Shown: positions 54,698-62,430 of the stretch, piece after piece | Layout of the letters: the number at the start of each line of letters is the position of its first letter | Position numbering within the stretch: the first letter of the stretch is position 1 | Assembly (NCBI RefSeq): GCF_900111885.1 | Contig: NZ_FOKG01000016.1 | Location: 68,025 to 132,024, forward strand | Direction: 5' to 3' | From: Amycolatopsis marina | GTDB taxonomy: Bacteria; Actinomycetota; Actinomycetes; Mycobacteriales; Pseudonocardiaceae | Length of the DNA: 64,000 bases | Program-made: the position numbers and the translations under genes | Notes under the pieces: model-generated | Told to the model about the DNA's origin: nothing | Database searches by the model: none | What the model saw: the letters and a program-made list of their open reading frames with translations, nothing else

Positions 54698-56047
54698 CTA
54701 GAGGGCGCCCTTTTCCCATGGCCCTGTCACGGCGTAGGTGACACCGGGACTTTGCACGTTGAAGAAGAGGATCTTCCCGTCGGAGCTGAACGTGGCACCG
54801 GCGAGCTCGCTCGTGTTGGAGCTGTTCAACGCAGCGACGTCGAATATCTGCCCTCGGTTGGTGACACCGCGTAGCAAGTCACGGCCGCCCCCGTCCTCAC
54901 AGAGCACCAGTCCGCCGGTGTTGGGCGAAACGCAAATGTTGTCCGGGCTCTGCAACAGATCGGGATCCGTCGACTCGTACACCAGCACCAGCTGGCCACC
55001 GGAGTTACCTCGTGGACGGTACTCCCAGACCTGGCCGAGGCCCGCGTCGCCGCCGCTGGTCGAGTTGATGAAGATGGAGCCGTTCGCGTACCACGCACCC
55101 TCCAACCGGGCGAACGTCGCACCGCCGGCGTCTCGTCCCTGGTAGAAAACTGCCAGCGAGTCACTGCTGTCGGGATCGGGATCGGCGATGTCCACCCACT
55201 CGACCGGCAGTGTCCGCCCGACATGCTGACCGATTCGCGTGTCGTAACGAGGTCGGTCCTTGATCGCCAGCATTTGCAGGCGCCCACCGGCACCGAGATC
55301 GTCCCGGTCGTTCGGCAGGAATCGGTAGAAGCCGGAGCTGCCTCGGTCCTCCGTCTCGTACACGATTCCGGTGGCCGGATCGACAGCCACCGCCTCGTGC
55401 ACGAAGCGGCCCATCTGCTTGTACGGAACGGGGTCGACCGGGCCGTCGGCGTCTGCGGGAACTTCGAACACGTACCCGTGCGGCGTGGGCTGGTTCAGAC
55501 CGGTGAAGGTTTCCTCACACGTGAGCCAGGTGCCCGAGGGGGTGGGCCCGCCCGCGCAGTTGCGAATCGTTCCGCTCAGGCTCGGATGGGTGTTGACCAG
55601 CGCCATCTCCTTCGGATCGAAGACCATGGTCGTGGTACCGCCCGCGGCAAGGGGGTCATAGCTGGGGGTGGTGAAGGCCGGTCCTTCGCTCTGCTCGTGG
55701 TTGCGGACCAGCCGGATCATGCCGTCGTCACCGTCGAAGGCGGCCATGCCGTCATGCCGACCCGGGGTCGGTGTGCCGTCGCTCATCGGGGTCCCGGTGT
55801 GTCCGAATGCGACGTAGGTGAATCCCGCCGGGAGCAGGAGTTCACCGCCCGGTGCGGGCTGCAGCGGCCCGTAGCCGCCGTTGTCGGCCGCCTGCTCCGG
55901 ACGGGCCTGTGCCCGGCCTGCCGGTGCGGCCTGGGCAGTGTGCCCCATCAACCCCAGGAACGCCGAGGCCGCTCCGGCCGCCGCACTGCCCCGGAGAAAC
56001 GCGCGTCGCCCGACCCCGTCGCCGGTCTCCGCCTGCGGTTTCGTCAT
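54698..56047 (-). CDS. PhoX family (DUF839) secreted phosphatase-like protein
   Basis: A 449-aa protein exported by Tat: RRAFLRGSAAAGAASAF is a twin-arginine signal. The mature part has the DUF839/PhoX beta-propeller features RLVRNHEQ and WLTCEETF, where metal-binding Glu residues lie, and IYETEDRGSSGFYRF. PhoX enzymes are calcium/iron alkaline phosphatases; the shorter length here suggests a related member. ATG 56047 has GGAGTGG-like spacing upstream and places the signal correctly. It is divergent from phoD, suggesting common phosphate-starvation control. Confidence 0.85.
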   Translation of the reverse strand: MTKPQAETGDGVGRRAFLRGSAAAGAASAFLGLMGHTAQAAPAGRAQARPEQAADNGGYGPLQPAPGGELLLPAGFTYVAFGHTGTPMSDGTPTPGRHDGMAAFDGDDGMIRLVRNHEQSEGPAFTTPSYDPLAAGGTTTMVFDPKEMALVNTHPSLSGTIRNCAGGPTPSGTWLTCEETFTGLNQPTPHGYVFEVPADADGPVDPVPYKQMGRFVHEAVAVDPATGIVYETEDRGSSGFYRFLPNDRDDLGAGGRLQMLAIKDRPRYDTRIGQHVGRTLPVEWVDIADPDPDSSDSLAVFYQGRDAGGATFARLEGAWYANGSIFINSTSGGDAGLGQVWEYRPRGNSGGQLVLVYESTDPDLLQSPDNICVSPNTGGLVLCEDGGGRDLLRGVTNRGQIFDVAALNSSNTSELAGATFSSDGKILFFNVQSPGVTYAVTGPWEKGAL

Positions 56048-56292
56048 TGGGGAACCACTCCTCTGCTCGCTGAAACGTACAGCGCACACCTAAGCCCTCC
56101 GGCATGAATGCCGGCGCAGCACTCGGTGAACTGCGTGCGTCGCCGGTGTCACGATGTGATCAGGTCGACCACCCGTACGAGTGATCCAAACGTTCACTCA
56201 TTGGTGGTTGGAGAGTCACGATCAGTGTGGCTTGATGGGTCACGTCCCCTACTCGGTGGGACAGCTGTGATTTCCACGAGAAAGGTGCCCAC

Positions 56293-57885
56293 ATGTCAGA
56301 CCCGGTCGGTTCGTCGTCGTCTTCCGGGTCGGTATCCCGCCGCCGGGTGCTGCTGGGCGGTGCGGCCGGAGTGGCCGCACTCGGCGCGTCGTCGGCGCTG
56401 GGTTCCCTTCCGGTGTGGGCGAGCGATCCGATCCGGCAACAGGTGCCGACCGGTCCGTTCAGCCTGGGAGTGGCTTCGGGTGATCCACTCCCCGATGGTG
56501 TCGTGCTGTGGACCCGGCTTGCGCCGAACCCGCTCGCCGAGGACGGCCGGGGTGGGATGCCGGATCGACCGGTCCCGGTCCAGTGGCAGGTAGCCGAGGA
56601 CGAGCACTTCCGTCGTGTCGTCGCCGCAGGCAGCGAGCTCACCCTGCCGGAAGAAGCGCACTCCGCGCACGTCGAGTTGACCGGGCTGCGCCCGGGCGCC
56701 GAGTACTTCTACCGCTTCCGTACCGAATCGGACCTCAGCCCCGTCGGTCGCACCAAGACAGCACCGGCAGTGAATTCCCGGCTGGACCGCTTCGCCTTCG
56801 CCTTCGCCAGTTGCCAGAACTACCCGTCCGGGTTCTTCAACGCCTATGCCCACATGGCAGAGGAGGACCTCGACCTGGTGGCCTTCCTGGGCGACTACAT
56901 CTACGAAGGCGGCGCTCAGGGCGAACTGGGCCGGGGGCACTACCCCGTCGGAGAGATCCGGTCCCTGTCCGACTACCGGCTTCGGCACGCCCAGTACAAG
57001 TCCGACACGGACCTGCAGGCCGCGCACGCCGCATTCCCTTGGGCGGTCGTGTTCGACGATCACGAGGTGGAGAACAACTGGGCCGACGAGATCTCACAGC
57101 GAGACGGCGAGCCGGACTCCGACCCACAGGTGTTCCGTCAACGCCGGGCGCGTGCCTTCCAGGCCTACTACGAGCACATGCCGCTGCGCCGCACGCAGCG
57201 CCCCAACGGCCCGGACGTACAGATTTACCGCCGCCTCACATTCGGCGACCTCATGGACTTCTACCTGCTCGACACCCGGCAGTACCGCAGTGACCAGGTG
57301 GGTGACGCCCGGCGGACCGACCCGTCGCGCACCATTCTCGGCGACGAGCAGAAGTCCTGGCTACGTCAGGCGGTGGCAGGCCCGACAGCCAGGTGGAACG
57401 TCCTCGCGCAGCAGGTGTTCTTCTCCCAGCGCGATTTCGTCGCAGGACCGGAAACCAACTTCAGCAACGACGCCTGGGACGGATACTTCGTCGAGCGCAA
57501 CGAGGTGCGCGACCACCTCGCCGCCTCGGGAACCTCCAACCCGGTCGTGCTCACCGGCGACGTACACGCCAGCTACGTCTGCGACGTCAAGGCGGACTTC
57601 AACGATCCCGCCTCGGCCACCGTGGCCACCGAACTTGTCGGCACCTCGATCACCAGTGGGGGCGATGGCCAGGACCAAAGGTCCGGTGACCCGGTCCAGT
57701 TGCAGGAGAACCCGCACATCAAGTTCATCAACCGAAAGCGGGGATACGTCCGCAACATCGTCACTCCTACCGAGTGGACCGCGGACTTCCGCATCGTCGA
57801 CTACGTGACTCGCACCGGAGCACCGATTCGTAACCGCGCCACTTTCGTCATCGAAAACGGCCGGCCTGGCGCACAACCCGCATAA
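56293..57885 (+). CDS. phoD: PhoD-type alkaline phosphatase/phosphodiesterase
   Basis: A 530-aa Tat-exported enzyme (SRRRVLLGGAAGVAAL). It has the PhoD N-terminal domain (SGDPLPDGVVLWTRLAPNP), then the metallophosphatase core: FASCQNYPSGFF, FLGDYIYEGG, FDDHEVENNW and LTGDVHASY. PhoD releases phosphate from mono- and diesters such as teichoic acids. It has an AGAAAGG ribosome site before the ATG. A 245-bp gap separates it from the divergent PhoX-like gene; one GTTCACT-type box is visible there but a full Pho box is not. Confidence 0.94.
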   Translation: MSDPVGSSSSSGSVSRRRVLLGGAAGVAALGASSALGSLPVWASDPIRQQVPTGPFSLGVASGDPLPDGVVLWTRLAPNPLAEDGRGGMPDRPVPVQWQVAEDEHFRRVVAAGSELTLPEEAHSAHVELTGLRPGAEYFYRFRTESDLSPVGRTKTAPAVNSRLDRFAFAFASCQNYPSGFFNAYAHMAEEDLDLVAFLGDYIYEGGAQGELGRGHYPVGEIRSLSDYRLRHAQYKSDTDLQAAHAAFPWAVVFDDHEVENNWADEISQRDGEPDSDPQVFRQRRARAFQAYYEHMPLRRTQRPNGPDVQIYRRLTFGDLMDFYLLDTRQYRSDQVGDARRTDPSRTILGDEQKSWLRQAVAGPTARWNVLAQQVFFSQRDFVAGPETNFSNDAWDGYFVERNEVRDHLAASGTSNPVVLTGDVHASYVCDVKADFNDPASATVATELVGTSITSGGDGQDQRSGDPVQLQENPHIKFINRKRGYVRNIVTPTEWTADFRIVDYVTRTGAPIRNRATFVIENGRPGAQPA

Positions 57886-57933
57886 CGCGGATGTGAGCCT
57901 GCCCTTTCCTACTTGCCGCAAAAGGACTCAACG

Positions 57934-58737
57934 ATGAAGAAGCTTTTCGTTCTGCTGATGGCGGGGTTGATCGCCGTGCTGACTAGTTGGGGGCCTGCCG
58001 GGGCTGTAGATCTCCCGGAACACAGCGGCGGACCGTACAGCCTCATGCAGATGAACCTGTGCCTCTCCGGGCTGGCAGGCTGCTACGGCGACACCGAGTA
58101 CCCCAAGGTGGTCGACGAAACGGTTACGCAGATCCAGGCCAACGAACCGAACGCAGTCACGCTCAACGAGGCATGCAGCGGCGACGCCGAGAACATCGCG
58201 GCAAGAACCGGCTACCACCTCCGGTTCGCGACCGTGATCTACAACGGTGCGCCGCTGCCGTGCGTCGCCCCCGGGGAGCGCGGGGTTTTCGGGAACGCGG
58301 TACTGACCAAGGAGCAGATCACGGACTCGACGGACCAGGCGTTCCTGGCCCAGTCCGGGCGGGAAGAACGGCGCTGGCTCTGCGTGAGCACGGCACGCGG
58401 CCTCGTCGTCTGCGGCGCACACCTGAGCACACGCGGATCGGCAGAGGCTCGTGCGGCGAACGACGGCCAGTGTGCGGAACTGACGCGGATCCTGGCCTCG
58501 CGATCGGCGAGGGCCGCGACAATCTTCGCCGGCGACGTCAACCGTCAGGGCAGCTGCGCTCCCGAAGACATGTGGACACTGACCGACGCGACCGCGGAAC
58601 AAGCGCCGGGAATCCAGCACGGATACGGAACCGCAGCGGACTTCCGTGGTCCCCGGACCGAGATCGAGCCTGCGAAGTACACCGACCACGACTTTCTGGT
58701 GCTCCACAGCCGGCTTGTTCCGCCGCACGCTCGCTGA
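57934..58737 (+). CDS. Secreted endonuclease/exonuclease/phosphatase-family protein
   Basis: A 267-aa protein with a Sec signal peptide (MKKLFVLLMAGLIAVLTSWG) and the EEP fold: LMQMNLC, LNEACSGDAENIA with the metal-binding Glu, GAHLSTRG, FAGDVNRQG and YTDHDFLV with the general-base His. It could be a DNase or a phosphodiesterase. ATG 57934 has AAAGGAC upstream. It follows phoD by 48 bp, so extracellular phosphorus or DNA scavenging in one operon is likely. Confidence 0.88.
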   Translation: MKKLFVLLMAGLIAVLTSWGPAGAVDLPEHSGGPYSLMQMNLCLSGLAGCYGDTEYPKVVDETVTQIQANEPNAVTLNEACSGDAENIAARTGYHLRFATVIYNGAPLPCVAPGERGVFGNAVLTKEQITDSTDQAFLAQSGREERRWLCVSTARGLVVCGAHLSTRGSAEARAANDGQCAELTRILASRSARAATIFAGDVNRQGSCAPEDMWTLTDATAEQAPGIQHGYGTAADFRGPRTEIEPAKYTDHDFLVLHSRLVPPHAR

Positions 58738-59103
58738 CTCCAGGCCGCAGTACCGCCCAACACCATCTCGTGAACCTCGTTCGGTACGCCTATCCCGAGG
58801 CTTCGGTCGGCTTCGAAACAGGACCTCGCTGATGGTAGGAAACGCGCGACCGCGTGCCACAACGTGTCCAGCGGAACCTGGCCGACAATTGCGATAGTGA
58901 TGGCGTGCCGTCGTCCAGGACAACGGTCGTCGGACGGTCGGCGAACTCCCCCGACGCACGAACCGCCTCGGCCTCGGCGAGTCCCCGGATTCCCTTGCCT
59001 CGAAGGCGGAAGCGAGCTCCGCACCGGCAAACGGCTCGTCGGCCGACACCAGCCGATCGGTTGACCGGCGCTCGTTACGGCCAGCCCACGCGCAGTGCGC
59101 GCG
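58738..59103. other. 366-bp gap between convergent secreted-protein and lipoyl-protein genes
   Basis: No gene, RNA or clear hairpin is seen. It includes the downstream ends of both convergent units. Remnants of an E2 acyltransferase were looked for here on the minus strand and not found. Confidence 0.45.
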
Positions 59104-59337
59104 CTAGTCGATCCGGGCGATGACGTTGCCCTGCCGCAGCACATCACCCTCCTTCACCAGCAACCGCACCACTCCCGATGCCGGGGCCGGCACCTCTAGA
59201 TCGACCTTGTCGACCGCGACCTCGGCGAGCAGATCCCCCTCGGATACCTGCTCGCCGTCGGCCACGAACCAGGTCGCCACTGTGCCTTCGGCGTCCGGGT
59301 CCTTCGCGGAGACCGCCGGGAACGCGACCTCCGTCAT
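59104..59337 (-). CDS. Stand-alone lipoyl-domain protein
   Basis: A 77-aa protein that is a single biotinyl/lipoyl domain: ATWFVADGEQVSEGDLLAEV, then the modified Lys44 in AVDKVDLEV, and GVVRLLVKEGDVL. In 2-oxoacid dehydrogenases this domain belongs to E2, but here it ends before any E1-binding or catalytic part. ATG 59337 overlaps the E1-beta stop (ATGA). It can carry acyl groups for the two upstream E1 subunits; the partner that takes the acyl group is not in the window. Confidence 0.87.
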   Translation of the reverse strand: MTEVAFPAVSAKDPDAEGTVATWFVADGEQVSEGDLLAEVAVDKVDLEVPAPASGVVRLLVKEGDVLRQGNVIARID

Positions 59338-60368
59338 GCGTCGACCAGTCGGCGCACGCCGTCGCGGATGCGGTCGGCCGTGGGAAGCACGGCGTACTCG
59401 AGCGATCGTGCATAGGGAATGGGCACGTCCGGCACGCACACCCGTACCGGCGGCGCCTTCAGCAGCCCAGGGTCGCGCTCGACCACCCTGGTGATGACCT
59501 CGCCCGACAGGCCGAAGGACAGGTAGTCCTCATCGACCACCAGCAATCGACCGGTGTGTCCCACCGACTCGAGAATGGTGTCGGTGTCCAGGGGCACGAG
59601 ACTGCGCAGATCGATGACCTCGCAGTCGATGCCGTCGGCAGCCATCTCGTCGGCGACGTCGAGCGCGCGATGCACTGACAGTGAGAGGGTCACGATCGTC
59701 GCGTCCCGGCCCGGGCGAACCACGTTCGCCTTGCCGATCGGCACCTGGTAGTCCTCCTCCGGCACAGGTGCCAGGGAACGCGGATTCTTCGCCATCCACG
59801 GCAAACCCATGACTCCCTTGTGGAACATGTAGACCACCGGGTTGTCATCGCGAATCGCCGATACCATCAGTCCCTTGGCGTCGGCGGGCGTACTCGGCAC
59901 GACCACCTTCATCCCTGGCAGGTGGGCGAAGGTGCCCCACAGGCACTGCGAGTGCTGCGCTCCGTCGGAGTATCCACCGCCCACCGCTGTCGAAATCACC
60001 ATCGGCACATTCACGTTGCCGCCGGACTCGAAATGAATCTTGGCCATGTGATTGTAAATCTGATCCATGCAAACCCCGAAGAAGTCGACGAACATCAGTT
60101 CGACGATCGGGCGCATGCCCTCGACAGCCGCACCGATCGCGGCGCCAATGAACGCGGTCTCGGAAATCGGTGTGTCGATAACCCGCTCCGGCCCGAACCG
60201 CTCCAGCAGGCCCGTGGTGGAACTGAAGATGCCGCCATAGGCGCCGACATCCTCGCCGAGGACGAACACGTCGGGGTCCCGGTCCATCTCCTGCGCGATC
60301 CCCTCGACCATGGCCTTGGCCGTGGTGAGCTTGCGACGTGATGGCGCTGGTGCTTCTGTGACGGTCAT
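59334..60368 (-). CDS. 2-oxoacid (or acetoin) dehydrogenase E1 beta subunit
   Basis: A 344-aa transketolase-like subunit with the signatures VFVLGEDVGAYGGIF, DTPISETAFIGAAIGAA, and a C-terminal transketolase domain (EVIDLRSLVPLD; VVDEDYLSFG). With E1-alpha it decarboxylates a 2-oxoacid or cleaves acetoin using thiamine diphosphate. It lies 10 bp after E1-alpha and overlaps the lipoyl gene by 4 bp. The AcoB-like sequence makes acetoin possible; substrate is not proved. Confidence 0.9.
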   Translation of the reverse strand: MTVTEAPAPSRRKLTTAKAMVEGIAQEMDRDPDVFVLGEDVGAYGGIFSSTTGLLERFGPERVIDTPISETAFIGAAIGAAVEGMRPIVELMFVDFFGVCMDQIYNHMAKIHFESGGNVNVPMVISTAVGGGYSDGAQHSQCLWGTFAHLPGMKVVVPSTPADAKGLMVSAIRDDNPVVYMFHKGVMGLPWMAKNPRSLAPVPEEDYQVPIGKANVVRPGRDATIVTLSLSVHRALDVADEMAADGIDCEVIDLRSLVPLDTDTILESVGHTGRLLVVDEDYLSFGLSGEVITRVVERDPGLLKAPPVRVCVPDVPIPYARSLEYAVLPTADRIRDGVRRLVDA

Positions 60369-60378
60369 GGCAGGCTCC

Positions 60379-61353
60379 TTACGCGAACACGTACTCGGTG
60401 GCTGACTCCGGCGTTGGTTCCGCGCTGCTACGCGCGAAGGCGATCGCGTCCTCGACGCGTTGCTCCGCGTCCTGCCTGGCCGCGCGCACGTCGTCGTCGC
60501 CGATCACACCCTCCCGGCGCAACTGCTGCTCGTAAGTCGGGATCGGATCGCGCCCGGGCACACCTTCCAGATCGGTTCGGTAGGCCTGGGCGTCTCCCTC
60601 GAAGTGGCCCCACAGGCGCAGCGTGTGCACCTCGATCAGGCTCGGCCCTTCACCGGCCCTCGCACGGGCCACGGCACGGCCCGCTGCCTCGTGCACCGCC
60701 TCCACCGAGTTTTCCTCGACCCGCTCCCCCGGCATGTCGTAGCCGGCAGCACGCACCGCATTCGACGTGACGCAAGTGGAGGCACTGCGCGGCACCGAGA
60801 TGCCCCAGTCGTTGTCCTCCACGACGAACACGACCGGCAACTTCCACAGCGAAGCCAGATTGAGCGATTCGTGAAAGCCGCCCTGGTTGGCCGCTCCCTC
60901 TCCGGTGACCGCGACGGCGATCCGGTCCGTGCCGCGCCTTCGGAACGCGAGTGCCTGTCCCACCGCGGGCGGGTAGCCTTCGGCGATGATCCCGGAACAC
61001 GAGAAGTGAGTGTCTGGATCGAACAAGTGCATGTGCCCGCCCCGCCCCCTACCGAGGCCGTCGACTCGGCCGAAGATCTCCGCGGTCATCTTCCGCATGT
61101 CCATTCCGTGCGCGATGGCCAGATGGTGCGGACGATGTGACGCGGTCACCGCGTCATCGGTGGTCAGGTGCGCACAGACCCCGGCCGCTACCGGCTCCTG
61201 CCCCGCGGACAGATGCATCTCGCCGGGGATGGCCCCGGCACCGATGTCGAACACCGGCTGCTTGTCGGCGTGATACTCGCGCAGAATCGCTTCCTCGAAG
61301 GTGCGGATGAGCACCATCATCCGGTACATATCCTGTCGTGCCTGTGCGTCCAT
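60379..61353 (-). CDS. 2-oxoacid (or acetoin) dehydrogenase E1 alpha subunit
   Basis: A 324-aa thiamine diphosphate-dependent subunit. The ThDP motif starts GEGAANQGGF (151-160) and ends VVEDN. ASHRPHHLAIAHG matches the family's substrate side. It is first of a three-gene operon with E1-beta and the lipoyl protein, and is 81 bp downstream of an IclR regulator on the same strand, which may control it or be cotranscribed with it. Confidence 0.9.
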   Translation of the reverse strand: MDAQARQDMYRMMVLIRTFEEAILREYHADKQPVFDIGAGAIPGEMHLSAGQEPVAAGVCAHLTTDDAVTASHRPHHLAIAHGMDMRKMTAEIFGRVDGLGRGRGGHMHLFDPDTHFSCSGIIAEGYPPAVGQALAFRRRGTDRIAVAVTGEGAANQGGFHESLNLASLWKLPVVFVVEDNDWGISVPRSASTCVTSNAVRAAGYDMPGERVEENSVEAVHEAAGRAVARARAGEGPSLIEVHTLRLWGHFEGDAQAYRTDLEGVPGRDPIPTYEQQLRREGVIGDDDVRAARQDAEQRVEDAIAFARSSAEPTPESATEYVFA

Positions 61354-61434
61354 GACACCTCCTGCTCGCAGAGGTTCACTCTCCAGCCGGAGAGTTCGCA
61401 GGACAACGGCACGGTTTTCAGATGGTGATAAGAC

Positions 61435-62172
61435 TCAGGCGGACAACACCAGCGCGCGTGCCACCCGGTCGGCGGCGCGCTTGAGGGCATCTGTGCCCAC
61501 CGAGGCGTAGCGGCGGGCGGGCATCGAGATCGCGACCGCGCCGAGCATCCCCGGAGCGTGCACGGGTGCGGCGACACAGGCCGTGCCGAGCAGGTACTCC
61601 TCACGCTCGGCCGCCACGCCCCCGGTGGTGCTCAGCCGTTGCTCGAACAGCCGGCGGTCGGTCACCGTATGCGGCGTCAGGTCGACGAGACGATGACGTG
61701 ACAGGTAGTCGTCCCGGCGGGGGCGGTCGAGGCAAGCGAGGATGCACTTGCCGAAAGCGGTAGCGTGCCCTGCCTCGTGCACACCCACCCACAGGTCCAC
61801 CCGGGGGGTGCGGGGTCCATCGGCGACGTCGACCAGTTCGATCTCGCCCTCGTTGTAGAGGGAAAGGTAGGCAGCACCGCGCAGTTCGTCTCGCAGTGCT
61901 GCCAGCGCCGGCCTGGCTCTGGTGACCGCGGCGAGCCGCGGGTCTCGCCTGCCGAGCGCGTCCACCCTGTCACCAAGCACATAGCCGTCGTCGAGTTTGC
62001 GCAGGTAGTCCTCGTGGACGAGTGTGCGCAGCAGGTGATACGTGGTTGGCAACGGTAGCCCGAGGGCGCGCGCCAGCACTTTGGCCGTGGCGGGGCGATC
62101 GCTCGCACCGACGGCGTCCAACAGGTGCAGCGCTCGCCGCACCGATCCGATCAGCGTTGGGACATCGCTCAC
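61435..62172 (-). CDS. IclR family transcriptional regulator
   Basis: A 245-aa regulator. Residues 10-75 form a winged helix (SVRRALHLLDAVGA; GLPLPTTYHLLRTL) and the rest is the effector-binding domain (GHATAFGKCILACL; AVAISMPARRY). IclR proteins often sense the substrate of the operon beside them; here that would be the E1 operon that follows on the same strand. Confidence 0.92.
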   Translation of the reverse strand: MSDVPTLIGSVRRALHLLDAVGASDRPATAKVLARALGLPLPTTYHLLRTLVHEDYLRKLDDGYVLGDRVDALGRRDPRLAAVTRARPALAALRDELRGAAYLSLYNEGEIELVDVADGPRTPRVDLWVGVHEAGHATAFGKCILACLDRPRRDDYLSRHRLVDLTPHTVTDRRLFEQRLSTTGGVAAEREEYLLGTACVAAPVHAPGMLGAVAISMPARRYASVGTDALKRAADRVARALVLSA

Positions 62173-62430
62173 CCGGCACCTCCCGACTTCGCCGTCGCAG
62201 GCCGCCCCTAAGCATCCTGTGCCGGTCCGCGCCTGACAAGTGCCCGAACGGTGGGTGGTTCAAGATTGAACGAGGGCTGGCGAGGTAGAAGGCGCCGTCT
62301 GGACGGAGCCGGTTCCGGGTATCACCGGACACTCGTGTGAGCACCCCGTCCGCTTCAGAGATCATTCTGGGGCCGCAGGCGAAACCAATTCACCCTACGT
62401 GTTCCAGCGGACGAACGACTTGTCGGAGCG

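Noticed and set aside
56120-56205. Pho box between the two phosphatase genes
   Set aside because: GTTCACT on the plus strand and GTTCACC on the minus strand occur singly. The direct repeat array needed for a Pho box was not found.
58738-59103. An E2 acyltransferase relic after the lipoyl gene
   Set aside because: All three minus-strand frames were read and none shows the E1-binding motif or the HxxxDG catalytic motif.
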